NCBI GenBank assembly: GCA_963170055.1
Contig: CAUJGJ010000444.1
Span: 4,842,618-4,906,617, forward strand
Origin: Halisarca cf. caerulea
Taxonomy: Eukaryota > Porifera > Demospongiae > Chondrillida > Halisarcidae
Direction: 5' to 3'
Length of the DNA: 64,000 nt
Below the pieces are notes generated by a model. That model had not been told where the DNA came from, made no database searches, and saw only the letters and a list, made by a program, of their open reading frames with translations. The first letter of the stretch is position 1. Each line of letters begins with the position of its first letter. Made by a program: the position numbers and the translations under genes. This document shows, one piece after another, positions 9,901 to 19,850 of the stretch.

Positions 9901-12490
9901 AAGAAAGAGTAGCAGCCCGGGCACTGACCTGGCTATGAGTGCTGAGAGGAACGGAGTGAAAGCACTCTTCTTGAAGGCATCCTTCCGAGAAATCAACAGC
10001 AGCAAGATTCTGGAACACATGCCCACTTTTAGAGGAGCAGCTCTCGTTCTGATGGATGCATCTGAGGTGTGTACACAAGAGCACATAGTAAATTATATAG
10101 TAATATCATATTAACGAATTAGACCAAGCTCAGTAGTATAAGGTGAAGTGCCCAAATTCCGATCACTCCCTAATTTTGATCATCATGCAGTTCTCCTACC
10201 CAATTGCAACACAAAATGCTACATTTAGGTTTTATTCTCTGACACCTGTCATGCCCTGCATTAGTGCTAAGAAATGCCAGGGTACCTAAAATGTCTCCAA
10301 TCTTACACTTCCTGAACCATAGACACTCTATATGCCTGAACTCGGGAAAGCGATAATCGGAAATAGGGAGTGATCGGAATTAGGACACATTAACTACATT
10401 TGTCAAGCTAACTCGAGCCCACTGGCCGTCTATGATATCCTAGTGTAGTCTCGTCCCCAGCCCAACTTCCGCCATATAGTTCAGTGAGGGTGGTCAGGGT
10501 ACGAGACTAATCCAGGACCTATCGGACCAGGTGCAAAGTTTGAACTAAATTTTGAGTAATTAAAAGTAGACTAAGTAGGGTAAATTGGCGGGGTAACTTG
10601 AAACGGCCTTGTAAAAGCAGCGTCAATCGTAAGCTACAGGTAAAAATTTTAGTCAGTAATGTCTCCGTGAATTGGGAAATCAGCAGTGGCAAGTTTATTT
10701 AAGTAATAACCAAGCCTCAGCTGGGCAGTTTAAGCATAGCAAAAGATACAGGCCCTGTTCCAAGTTTCCCATACGTTCCAAGTTACCCCAATTTGCCACA
10801 CCACATACGTACGTACGTACCTGCTAATCATCGACACGTTCAAAACCAAATTTTCGTCATGCATTTTCTTCGATTCGGAAATTCTTCAGCATGAATTGTG
10901 CAGCTGATCGATGAAACCTTAGATACTCCAACAACATCTGACACGCTGACGCGACCCAGAGGACGCGACCGAGGGCTTGGTTATTGCGCAATATCACGTT
11001 CGTGCACGTGGCTCTGCACGTGTAGTGCATGCATGCATACATGGACTGCATGATCTTAGTTACAGGGTGCCTAGAGTAGTAGCCACTATGCTGAAGGCTT
11101 CCCCTGTCAAAATACGCTTACCTAACCTAACCTAAGTTACAGTCCTATGGACCTCAGTTACACGGCCTGAGCTCCTCTTTTATCTAACTGTTACAATGCA
11201 TTTATGCATTTTACTGGCATAGCTACAACTGTACAGTGTGCATAGTGAACATCATGCAGATTGAAAATCTTACCCTATTCCAACATTTCTATATTAAGGG
11301 TGTTTCATCTGATGACTTGAAAGTTGCAGCTCTCACCACAAGGCAAATTAATTCCATCTGCACCTCCCTGCATCTTTACCATTTTGTGGTTATCTGTGCA
11401 GTTGAACAGATGACCACATTTCAGTCAGTACTTGAGAAGCACTTCGACTCAGTGGAAATAGCCTTCTTGTACGACAAAAGTAAGGAAGGAAAAGCAACAA
11501 CTACAGGTGAGATTGTACTCACTCTAATATATACACATGCATCAATCATGTGCTTATTGGGTAGCAAAGCACAGCATTGTAAATTTTAGTGGTAATTTAT
11601 GCTCTACATAATATTGTGAAATGATCAATCTATACCTATATTATTTACACAATCATGTACAGATATACGTGATAAAGGGGGAATTACATTTGACCCTATT
11701 GTTGGGTGCATCCTGGTTGGCCACTGGTCCTGTAATGAAGAGATTCCTGTTGTGGCTACAGCTGTTAGGCCAAACTTGATCACATGCCAAGGGATGAAAG
11801 AGGCCAATATGACACTAATAAAGATGTATACCGCCACGGGTCAAACGGTGATTTCTTTTGGAGAAACCAAAGATTTAGGTAGGCACATACATGCATGTTG
11901 TTTTATTTATTAATATAATAATTTAATGTAACAGTCATGTATGTATGCTCAACATGCAACTGAAACATTTGGTTTTCAATTATTATAGTAGCATGGATTG
12001 CCATGCAATTTGAAGTACAATAATGTATACATTTTGTTTGCGACTATAGTCACAACACAAATCATTGTAGCAGTTTACAAAACTTAACAATAAACACTTC
12101 AAAGGGGGAACCCCATGCATGGGCACCATTACATGACTACAATACACATTGTTTTGTAAACATTCCATACATAGACTATTTGTTTACAAAACAATCCAGT
12201 GGACCACATACACTTGCACTATAGTTGGATTCTTGAGGTATCCAAATTTGTAACCCTCAGTGTACATAAGCTAGGTTTCCAAATTTGGTGACTCTGAGCA
12301 TGTTAAATGCATACAACATTATACTCTTGCAATTTTTACTGGAATTGTATTGTCCATTACAGGAACCTTCGCTGATGCTGCCCTAGACTGCAAGTGTTCT
12401 TCACTGTCTTTGTGCAGCACCAAAGAAGACATGAATGACATGCACTTCTTGGCGCTAACATCATCTGCTGCAGCTAACGTAGAGGAATAG
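6992..12490 (+). CDS. ParB-like domain protein with a degenerate DNA methyltransferase-like C-terminus (10 exons)
   Basis: Exons: 6992-7223, 7392-7664, 7746-7873, 8370-8486, 8558-8684, 8864-9053, 9745-10066, 11299-11506, 11663-11878 and 12363-12490. All phases fit and give an uninterrupted 646-residue frame ending in TAG. An in-frame TGA precedes the ATG at 6992; an acceptor at 7010 leaves room for an upstream exon. Residues 40-75 are acidic with a basic patch (PTKRK). Residues 78-215 look ParB-like: IPLKVQ, VDDLF, PPLALL, then YEVIGGLHSVEARKRLL in place of the usual GxHR-type motif, then GLTDEEALRLAMRHN. Residues 450-640 follow the order of beta-class amino-methyltransferases: ALVLMDASE where DPPY would be, then EEIPVVATAVRPN, then LIKMYTATGQTV and DLGTFADAAL where DPFxGSG and the helix after it would be. 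The catalytic signature is missing, so an enzyme is unlikely; a DNA-binding or regulatory role is an inference. The ParB call is firmer than the methyltransferase call. Confidence 0.65.
7980..8086. repeat. ACGT/ATGTAC-rich simple repeat
   Basis: Within intron 3 (7874-8369) of the ParB-like gene, runs such as ACGTACGTACGTAGG and GTATGTATATATGTATACG precede the MITE at 8087. Similar short tracts occur elsewhere in the first 12 kb, for example at 10805-10820. Confidence 0.6.
8087..8251. mobile_element. Complete 165-bp pogo/Tigger-like MITE in intron 3
   Basis: It begins CAGTAAAACCTCTCTAAACC and ends TTTACAGAGGTTTCACTG, an imperfect inverted pair with TA on both sides (8085-8086 and 8252-8253). 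It has no coding capacity. It is homologous, in reverse orientation, to the two flanks of the nested complex at 2268-6852 and defines that family's intact form. Confidence 0.8.
9134..9288. repeat. Inverted-repeat element in intron 6
   Basis: The arms at 9134-9160 and 9261-9288 pair over about 24 bp with a mismatch near the 5' side (CTCTGTAACAATGGTATCAGG against CTCTGCAACAATGGTATCAGG, each read 5'->3' on its own strand). The span of about 155 bp fits a small MITE. Confidence 0.55.
9307..9360. repeat. Short GC-looped palindrome in intron 6
   Basis: The arms AAGTAATTCGGG and CCCGAATTACTT are perfect over 12 bp. The loop contains GGGGCGGCAGCCCC, itself partly self-complementary. Likely a MITE end or miniature folded element. 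Confidence 0.5.
9444..9511. repeat. Inverted repeat with CTGATGA...GAAA motif in intron 6
   Basis: The arms GACATTTCGGCAACCT (9444-9459) and AGGTTGACGAAATGTC (9496-9511) pair with one mismatch. Between and within them lie CTGATGA (9477-9483) and GAAA (9504-9507), the conserved boxes of hammerhead ribozymes found in Penelope-like retroelements. A convincing stem I or stem II is not apparent, so the ribozyme reading is weak; a retroelement-derived repeat is more likely. Confidence 0.4.
10148..10388. mobile_element. 241-bp MITE-like element
   Basis: The ends are GTGCCCAAATTCCGATCACT... and the inverse of ...AGTGATCGGAATTAGGACAC. About 33 bp pair with a few mismatches. There is no open reading frame. 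The target duplication is not clear. Confidence 0.7.
10446..10509. repeat. Short inverted-repeat element with TAGTCTCGT arms
   Basis: TAGTCTCGTCCCC at 10446-10458 pairs with GGGTACGAGACTA at 10497-10509 (one mismatch). At 64 bp it may be a very small MITE or a solo hairpin. Confidence 0.5.
10578..10797. mobile_element. 220-bp MITE-like element
   Basis: The left arm GGGTAAATTGGCGGGGTAAC and the right arm (inverse of ...GTTACCCCAATTTGCC) pair over about 24-28 bp with a few mismatches or gaps. There is no coding capacity. Confidence 0.65.
11879..12362 (+). other. Intron 9 of the ParB-like gene with a 14-bp hairpin
   Basis: The donor is GTAGGC at 11879 and the acceptor CATTACAG ends at 12362. 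A perfect inverted repeat, ATTGTTTTGTAAAC at 12148-12161 and GTTTACAAAACAAT at 12182-12195, has a 20-base loop. An imperfect relative of the arm, AGTTTACAAAACTTAAC, lies near 12072. No gene is seen. Confidence 0.55.
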
Positions 12491-12756
12491 TAAACTAAGT
12501 ACATCAATTTATCATTATGTATTTGTGTAATATCAAGAACAAAGTACTATAAGCTGCTTACCTCATGACAGTTTACTAAAGGCACATTAACCAGCACTTT
12601 TGTTTATTACCACTGTATAATCTAATGCGTACTCTATCGGGATTTCTTAGTGTTAATATGTCTTCATTGCTTGTAAGCATAACTGCCAAAATTCAACATG
12701 ATTTGGACTAAATAAGAATTCTAGGTTTTATATAATAACGTGTTCACTCCTTTCCT
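12491..12756. other. Spacer between the ParB-like gene and the retrotransposon remnant
   Basis: AT-rich, with no recognisable gene, MITE or canonical AATAAA. It presumably includes the 3' UTR of the upstream gene. Confidence 0.45.
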
Positions 12757-13422
12757 GTGTCTTGGGTGGAGACCACCCTGCAGCCCATTGCCACAAGATT
12801 CTTGAAGAGATGGTGTGGCCTTGCCAGATCTGCTAACACTGGTTGCATCTACCTTTCCAAGGAGAAAGGTGGCCTGGAGCTGCCATCCTTACTGACACTG
12901 TACAAGAAGCTCCATGTTAGCAAGGCAGCTGCGTACACCTGCTCCCGTGACCCTGTTGTAAGAGCTATCGCCAGCCAGAAGACCAGGAAGGAAGCTACTC
13001 AGATGAGGCCATCATTCAGGCCCTACCAGGTGGTTGTGTCAGCCATGCAGGAGGACTCCGGGATGTCCTCATACCAGCTGAGCAGGAAGGTTATAAGTCC
13101 ATGGTGGAAGAGGAGGATGCCACAGCCCGCCTTAGGTATAGCAGAAGTTTGGTTAGGCAGAACAAGCCACTCAATAACAACAGCAGGGCTCCCCATGTCT
13201 GGTCAACCACCATCACTAGCCTCCCAGAGCGGGTTCTCAGCTTTGCCTTGAACTCGCTAACTAACACGTTGCCACACAAGGCAAACCTCCACCTGTGGAA
13301 GAAGGTCTCCTCAGCAGCATGTGACCAGTGTGGCAACCCCAAGACCCTCCTGCATGTTCAAAAAAGCTGTCCCTATGCACTGGACAGGAGAAGGTACAAC
13401 GACCGGCATGACTCCATCTTTC
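12757..13422 (+). pseudogene. C-terminal fragment of a non-LTR retrotransposon ORF, frameshifted
   Basis: The first frame (to about 13095) reads ATRFLKRWCGLARSANTGCIYL and GGLELPSLLTLYKKL, typical of the region after the reverse-transcriptase domain. The second frame (about 13100-13422) reads LSFALNSLTNTLPHKANLHLW, then CDQCGNPKTLLHV, CPYAL and RRRYNDRHDSIF. This is the Cys-x2-Cys...His...Cys plus GRYxxRHD-type tail I associate with CR1/L2-like and related LINEs. A frameshift near 13095-13100 separates the two. The reverse-transcriptase catalytic part is absent upstream, so this is a 5'-truncated copy. It ends at the satellite junction, right after RHDSI, so its own 3' end is missing too. Confidence 0.7.
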
Positions 13423-16400
13423 TTTTCTAAGTTATTTGCAATTCTTGCAATTTCATGCTATTCTTGACTTCTTAGGCATGTTCCATGCATTACCAAAGTC
13501 ATTAAAGTTATAGCTGCGGTGATTTCTCAAATAAATTGTTCCTGACAGAAATAAAAAATTGCAAATCTCTTTTCTAAGTTATTTGCAATTCTTGCAATTT
13601 CATGCTATTCTTGACTTCTTATGCATGTTTCATGCATTCCCAAAGTCATTAAACTTATAGCTGCGGTGATTTCTCAAATAAATTGTTCCTGACAGAAATA
13701 AAAAATTGCAAATTTCTTCTCTGAGTTATTTGCAATTCTTGCAATTTCATGCTATTCTTGACTTCTTATGCATGTTTCATGCATTCCCAAAGTCATTAAC
13801 CTTATAGCTGCGGTGATTTCTCAAATAAGTTGTTCCTGACAGAAATAAAAAATTGCAAATTTCTTTTCTAAGTTATTTGCAATTCTTGCAATTTCATGCT
13901 ATTCTTGACTTCTTAGGCATGTTTCATGCATTACCAAAGTCATTAAAGTTATAGCTGCAGTGATTTCTCAAATAAATTGTTCCTGACAGAAATGAAAAAT
14001 TGCAAATTTCTTCTCTATAGTATTTGCAATTCTTGCAATTTCATGCTTTTTTAACTTCTTATGCATGTTTCATGCTTTACCAAAGTCATTAACCTTATAG
14101 CTGCGGTGATTTCTCAAATAAATTGTTCCTGACAGCTAGAAATAAAAGTTTGCAAATTCCTTTTCTAAGTTATTTGCAATTCTTGCAATTTCATGCTATT
14201 CTTGACTTCTTAGGCATGTTTCATGCATTACCAAAGTCATTAAAGTTATAGCTGCGGTGATTTCTCAAATAAATTGTTCCTGACAGAAATAAAAAATTGC
14301 AAATCTCTTTTCTAAGTTATTTGCAATTCTTGCAATTTCATGCTTTTCTTGACTTCTTATGCATGTTTCATGCATTCCCAAAGTCATTAACCTTATAGCT
14401 GCGGTGATTTCTCAAATAAGTTGTTCCTGACAGAAATAAAAAATTGCAAATTTCTTTTCTAAGTTATTTGCAATTCTTGCAATTTCATGCTATTCTTGAC
14501 TTCTTAGGCATGTTTCATGCATTACCAAAGTCATTAAAGTTATAGCTGCAGTGATTTCTCAAATAAATTGTTCCTGACAGAAATGAAAAATTGCAAATTT
14601 CTTCTCTATAGTATTTGCAGTTCTTGTAATTTCATGCTATTCTTCACTTCTTATGCATATTTCATGCTTTACCAAAGTCATTAAACTTATAGCTGCGGTG
14701 ATTTCTCAAATAAATTGTTCGTGACAGAAATAAAAAAATTCCAATTCGTTTTCTAAGTTATTTGCAATTCTTGCAATTTCATGCTTTTTTAACTTCTTAT
14801 GCATGTTTCATGCTTTACCAAAGTCATTAACCTTATAGCTGCGGTGATTTCTCAAATAAATTGTTCCTGACAGCTAGAAATAAAAGTTTGCAAATTCATT
14901 TTCTAAGTTATTTGCAATTCTTGCAATTTCATGCTATTCTTGACTTCTTAGGCATGTTTCATGCATTACCAAAGTCATTAAAGTTATAACTGCGGTGATT
15001 TCTCAAATAAATTGTTCCTGACAGAAATAAAAAATTGCAAATCTCTTTTCTAAGTTATTTGCAATTCTTGCAATTTCATGCTTTTCTTGACTTCTTATGC
15101 ATATTTCATGCATTCCCAAAGTCATTAAACTTATAGCTGCGGTGATTTCTCAAATAAATTGTTCCTGACGGACATAAAAAATTGCAAATTTCTTCTCTAA
15201 GGTATTTGCAGTTCTTGTAATTTCATGCTATTCTTGACTTCTTATGCATGTTTCATGCATTACCAAAGTCATTAAACTTATACTTGCGGTGATTTCTCGA
15301 ATAAATTGTTCGTGACAGAAATAAAAAATTTCCAATTTCTTTTCTAAGTTATTTGCAATTCTTGCAATTTCATGCTTTTTTAACTTCTTATGCATGTTTC
15401 ATGCATTACCAAAGTCATTAACCTTATAGCTGCGGTGATTTCTCAAATAAATTGTTCCTGACAGCTAGAAATAAAAGTTTGCAAATTCATTTTCTAAGTT
15501 ATTTGCAATTCTTGCAATTTCATGCTATTCTTGACTTCTTAGGCATGTTTCATGCATTACCAAAGTCATTAAAGTTATAGCTGCGGTGATTTCTCAAATA
15601 AATTGTTCCTGACAGAAATAAAAAATTGCAAATCTCTTTTCTAAGTTATTTGCAATTCTTGCAATTTCATGCTTTTCTTGACTTCTTATGCATATTTCAT
15701 GCATTCCCAAAGTCATTAAACTTATAGCTGCGGTGATTTCTCAAATAAATTGTTCCTGACGGACATAAAAAATTGCAAATTTCTTCTCTAAGGTATTTGC
15801 AGTTCTTGTAATTTCATGCTATTCTTGACTTCTTATGCATGTTTCATGCATTACCAAAGTCATTAAACTTATACTTGCGGTGATTTCTCGAATAAATTGT
15901 TCGTGACAGAAATAAAAAATTTCCAATTTCTTTTCTAAGTTATTTGCAATTCTTGCAATTTCATGCTTTTTTAACTTCTTATGCATGTTTCATGCTTTAC
16001 CAAAGTCATTAACCTTATAGCTGCGGTGATTTCTCAAATAAATTGTTCCTGACAGCTAGAAATAAAAATTTGCAAATTCCTTTTCTAAGTTATTTGCAAT
16101 TCTTGCAATTTCATCCTATTCTTGACTTCTTAGGCATATTTCATGCATTACCAAAATCATTAAAGTTATAGCTGCGGTGATTTCTCAAATAAATTGTTCC
16201 TGACAGAAATAAAAAATTGCAAATCTCTTTTCTAAGTTATTTGCAATTCTTGCAATTTCATGCTTTTCTTGACTTCTTATGCATATTTCATGCATTCCCA
16301 AAGTCATTAAACTTATAGCTGCGGTGATTTCTCAAATAAATTGTTCCTGACAGAAATAAAAAATTGCAAATTTCATCTCTAAGTTATTTGCAATTCTTGC

Positions 16401-17100
16401 AATTTCATGCTTTTTTAACTTCTTATGCATGTTTCATGCTTTACCAAAGTCATTAACCTTATAGCTGCGGTGATTTCTCAAATAAATTGTTCCTGACAGC
16501 TAGAAATAAAAATTTGCAAATTCCTTTTCTAAGTTATTTGCAATTCTTGCAATTTCATGCTATTCTTGACTTCTTAGGCATATTTCATGCATTACCAAAG
16601 TCATTAAAGTTATAGCTGCGGTGATTTCTCAAATAAATTGTTCCTGACAGAAATAAAAATTGCAAATTTCTTTTCTAAGTTATTTGCAATTCTTGCAATT
16701 TCATGCTTTTCTTGACTTCTTATGCATGTTTCATGCATTGCCAAAGTCATTAAACTTATAGCTGCGGTGATTTCTCAAATATATTGTTCCTGACAGAAAT
16801 AAAAAAATTCCAATTCCTTTTCTAAGTTATTTGCAATTCTTCCAATTTCATGCTATTCTTGACTTCTTAGGCATGTTTCATGCATTTCCAAAGTCATTAA
16901 ACTAGTAGCTGCGGTGATTTGTCAAATATGTTGTTCCTGAAAAAAAATAAAAAAATTCCAATTTCTTTTTTAAGTTATTTAAACTTCTTGTAATTTCATG
17001 CTATTCTTGACTTCTTATGCATGTTTCATGCTTTACCAAAGTCATTAAACTTATAGCTGCGGTGATTTCTCGAATAAATTGTTCCTGACAGAAATAAAAA
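13423..17100 (+). repeat. Satellite A: tandem array of about 147-bp monomers (about 25 copies)
   Basis: The period is seen from the motif TTCTAAGTTATTTGCAATTC: array starts at 13423, 13570 and 13717 are 147 bp apart. Most monomers include a hairpin-forming TGCATGTTTCATGCA and the stretch TAGCTGCGGTGATTTCTC. Variants with GACAGCTAGAAATAAAA are about 4 bp longer. A four-monomer higher-order unit is visible: the sequence from GCAAATTCATTTTC at 14890 recurs at 15481 (offset 591). All copies are head to tail. The final monomers (after about 16790) are more diverged. No coding capacity. Confidence 0.9.
14890..16070 (+). repeat. Four-monomer higher-order repeat (591 bp) in satellite A, two adjacent copies
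   Basis: The same order of variant monomers appears from 14890 and again from 15481. Shared private variants include GACGGACATAAAAAATTGC, TTATACTTGCGGTG and TTCTCGAATAAATTGTTCGTG. Only a few single-base differences are seen, such as ATAACTGCGG against ATAGCTGCGG. Confidence 0.75.
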
Positions 17101-19850
17101 AAATATCTTAAAAACTGACTCTGTAACTTTCATTTAAAGCAAATTTCAGCTTAAACAATTATTCCAATGTCTCTTTAAAATGTTAACGTTGCTAATTTTA
17201 ATTTTATCGTAAGAATAAAATTGCCAAAGTTGCAAATATCTTAAAAACTGACTGAGTAACTTTCATTTAAAGCAAATTTCAGCTTAAACAACTATTCCAA
17301 TGTCTCTTTAAAATATTAACGTTGCTAATTTTAATTTTATCATAAGAATAAAATTGCCAAAGTTGCTAATATCTTAAAAACTGACTTTTTAACTTCCATT
17401 TAAAGCAAATATCAGCATAACCAACTATTCCAATGTCTCTTTAAAATGTTAACGTTGCTTTGTAACTTTCATTAAAAGCAAATTTCAGCTTAAACAACTA
17501 TTCCAATGTCTCTTTAAAATGTTAGCGTTGCTAAATTTAATTTTATCATAAGAATAAAATTGCCAAAGTTGCAAAGACTGAGTAACTTTCATTTAAAGCA
17601 AATTTCAGCTTTAACAACAATTCCAATGTCTCTTTAAAATGTTAGCGTTGCTAATTTTAATTTTATCATAAGAATAAAATGGCCAAAGTTGCAAATATCT
17701 TAAAAACTGGCTTTGTAACTTTCATTTAAAGCAAATTTCAGCTTAAAAAACTATTCAAATGTCTCTTTAAAATGTTAACGTTGCTAAATTTAATTTTATC
17801 ATAAGAATAAAATTACCAAAGTTGCAAATATCTTAAAAACTGACTTTCTAACTTTCATTTAAAGCAAATTTCAGCTTAAAAAACTATTCCAATGTCTCTT
17901 TAAAATGTTAGCGTTGCTAATTTTAATTTTATCATAAGAATAAAATTGCCAAAGTTGCAAATATCTTAAAAACTGACTGAGTAACTTTCATTTAAAGCAA
18001 ATTTCAGCTTAAACAATTATTCCAATGTCTCTTTAAAATGTTAACGTTGCTAATTTTAATTTTATCGTAAGAATAAAATTGCCAAAGTTGCAAATATCTT
18101 AAAAACTGACTGAGTAACTTTCATTTAAAGCAAATTTCAGCTTAAACAACTATTCCAATGTCTCTTTAAAATATTAACGTTGCTAATTTTAATTTTATCA
18201 TAAGAATAAAATTGCCAAAGTTGCTAATATCTTAAAAACTGACTTTTTAACTTCCATTTAAAGCAAATATCAGCATAACCAACTATTCCAATGTCTCTTT
18301 AAAATGTTAACGTTGCTTTGTAACTTTCATTAAAAGCAAATTTCAGCTTAAACAACTATTCCAATGTCTCTTTAAAATGTTAGCGTTGCTAAATTTAATT
18401 TTATCATAAGAATAAAATTGCCAAAGTTGCAAAGACTGAGTAACTTTCATTTAAAGCAAATTTCAGCTTTAACAACAATTCCAATGTCTCTTTAAAATGT
18501 TAGCGTTGCTAATTTTAATTTTATCATAAGAATAAAATGGCCAAAGTTGCAAATATCTTAAAAACTGGCTTTGTAACTTTCATTTAAAGCAAATTTCAGC
18601 TTAAAAAACTATTCAAATGTCTCTTTAAAATGTTAACGTTGCTAAATTTAATTTTATCATAAGAATAAAATTACCAAAGTTGCAAATATCTTAAAAACTG
18701 ACTTTCTAACTTTCATTTAAAGCAAATTTCAGCTTAAAAAACTATTCCAATGTCTCTTTAAAATGTTAGCGTTGCTAATTTTAATTTTATCATAAGAATA
18801 AAATTGCCAAAGTTGCAAATATCTTAAAAACTGACTGAGTAACTTTCATTTAAAGCAAATTTCAGCTTAAACAACTATTCCAATGTCTCTTTAAAATGTT
18901 AACGTTGCTAAATTTAATTTTATCATAAGAATAAAATTACCAAAGTTGCAAATATCTTAAAAACTGACTTTGTAACTTTCATTTAAAGCAAATTTCAGCT
19001 TAAACAACTATTCCAATGTCTCTTTAAAATGTTAACGTTGCTAATTTTAATTTTATCGTAAGAATAAAATTGCCAAAGTTGCAAATATCTTAAAAACTGA
19101 CTGAGTAACTTTCATTTAAAGCAAATTTCAGCTTAAACAACTATTCCAATGTCTCTTTAAAATATTAACGTTGCTAATTTTAATTTTATCATAAGAATAA
19201 AATTGCCAAAGTTGCTAATATCTTAAAAACTGACTTTTTAACTTCCATTTAAAGCAAATATCAGCTTAACCAACTATTCCAATGTCTCTTTAAAATGTTA
19301 ACGTTGCTTTGTAACTTTCATTAAAAGCAAATTTCAGCTTAAACAACTATTCCAATGTCTCTTTAAAATGTTAGCGTTGCTAATTTTAATTTTATCATAA
19401 GAATAAAATTGCCAAAGTTGCAAAAACTGAGTAACTTTCATTTAAAGCAAATTTCAGCTTTAACAACAATTCCAATGTCTCTTTAAAATGTTAGCGTTGC
19501 TAATTTTAATTTTATCATAAGAATAAAATTGCCAAAGTTGCAAATATCTTAAAAACTGACTGAGTAACTTTCATTTAAAGCAAATGTCAGCTTAAACAAC
19601 TATTCCAATGTCTCTTTAAAATGTTAACGTTGCTAAATTTAATTTTATCATAAGAATAAAATTGCTAAAGTTGCAAATATCTTAAAAACTGACTGAGTAA
19701 CTTTCATTTAAAGCAAATTTCAGCTTAAACAACTATTCCAATGTCTCTTTAAAATGTTAGCGTTGCTAAATTTAATTTTATCATAAGAATAAAATTGCCT
19801 AAAGTTACAAATATCTTAAAAACTGACTGAGTAACTTTCATTTCAAGCAA
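17101..19850 (+). repeat. Edge domain of satellite B: 858-bp higher-order unit with truncated monomers, about three copies
   Basis: The marker TTTATCGTAAG lies at 17203, 18061 and 19052 (steps 858 and 991 = 858+133). The marker TGTAACTTTCATTAAAAG lies at 17461, 18319 and 19310, with the same steps. Inside each unit one monomer lacks about 62 bp (CGTTGCT joined directly to TTGTAAC) and another lacks the ATATCTTAAAA part (GCAAAGACTGAG or GCAAAAACTGAG). The remaining monomers are more variable than those further in. Confidence 0.8.

Larger units (their letters stand above)
10067..11298 (+). other. Intron 7 of the ParB-like gene, with several MITE-like insertions
   Basis: This 1232-bp intron has a GTGTGT donor and a TATATTAAG acceptor. 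It holds three inverted-repeat elements (10148-10388, 10446-10509 and 10578-10797), a short ACGT repeat near 10805 and otherwise unremarkable sequence. The acceptor was chosen because it keeps phase 0 and gives a continuous frame into exon 8; the exon-8 start is the least certain border of the gene. Confidence 0.55.

Noticed and set aside
11110..11135. Telomere-like CCTAACCTAACCTAA
   Set aside because: Only about three five-base units, inside an intron; too short for an interstitial telomere and not the TTAGGG repeat usual in animals.
1..13422. tRNA or rRNA genes
   Set aside because: No cloverleaf with a GGTTCGAATCC-type T arm and no conserved rRNA segment was seen on either strand.
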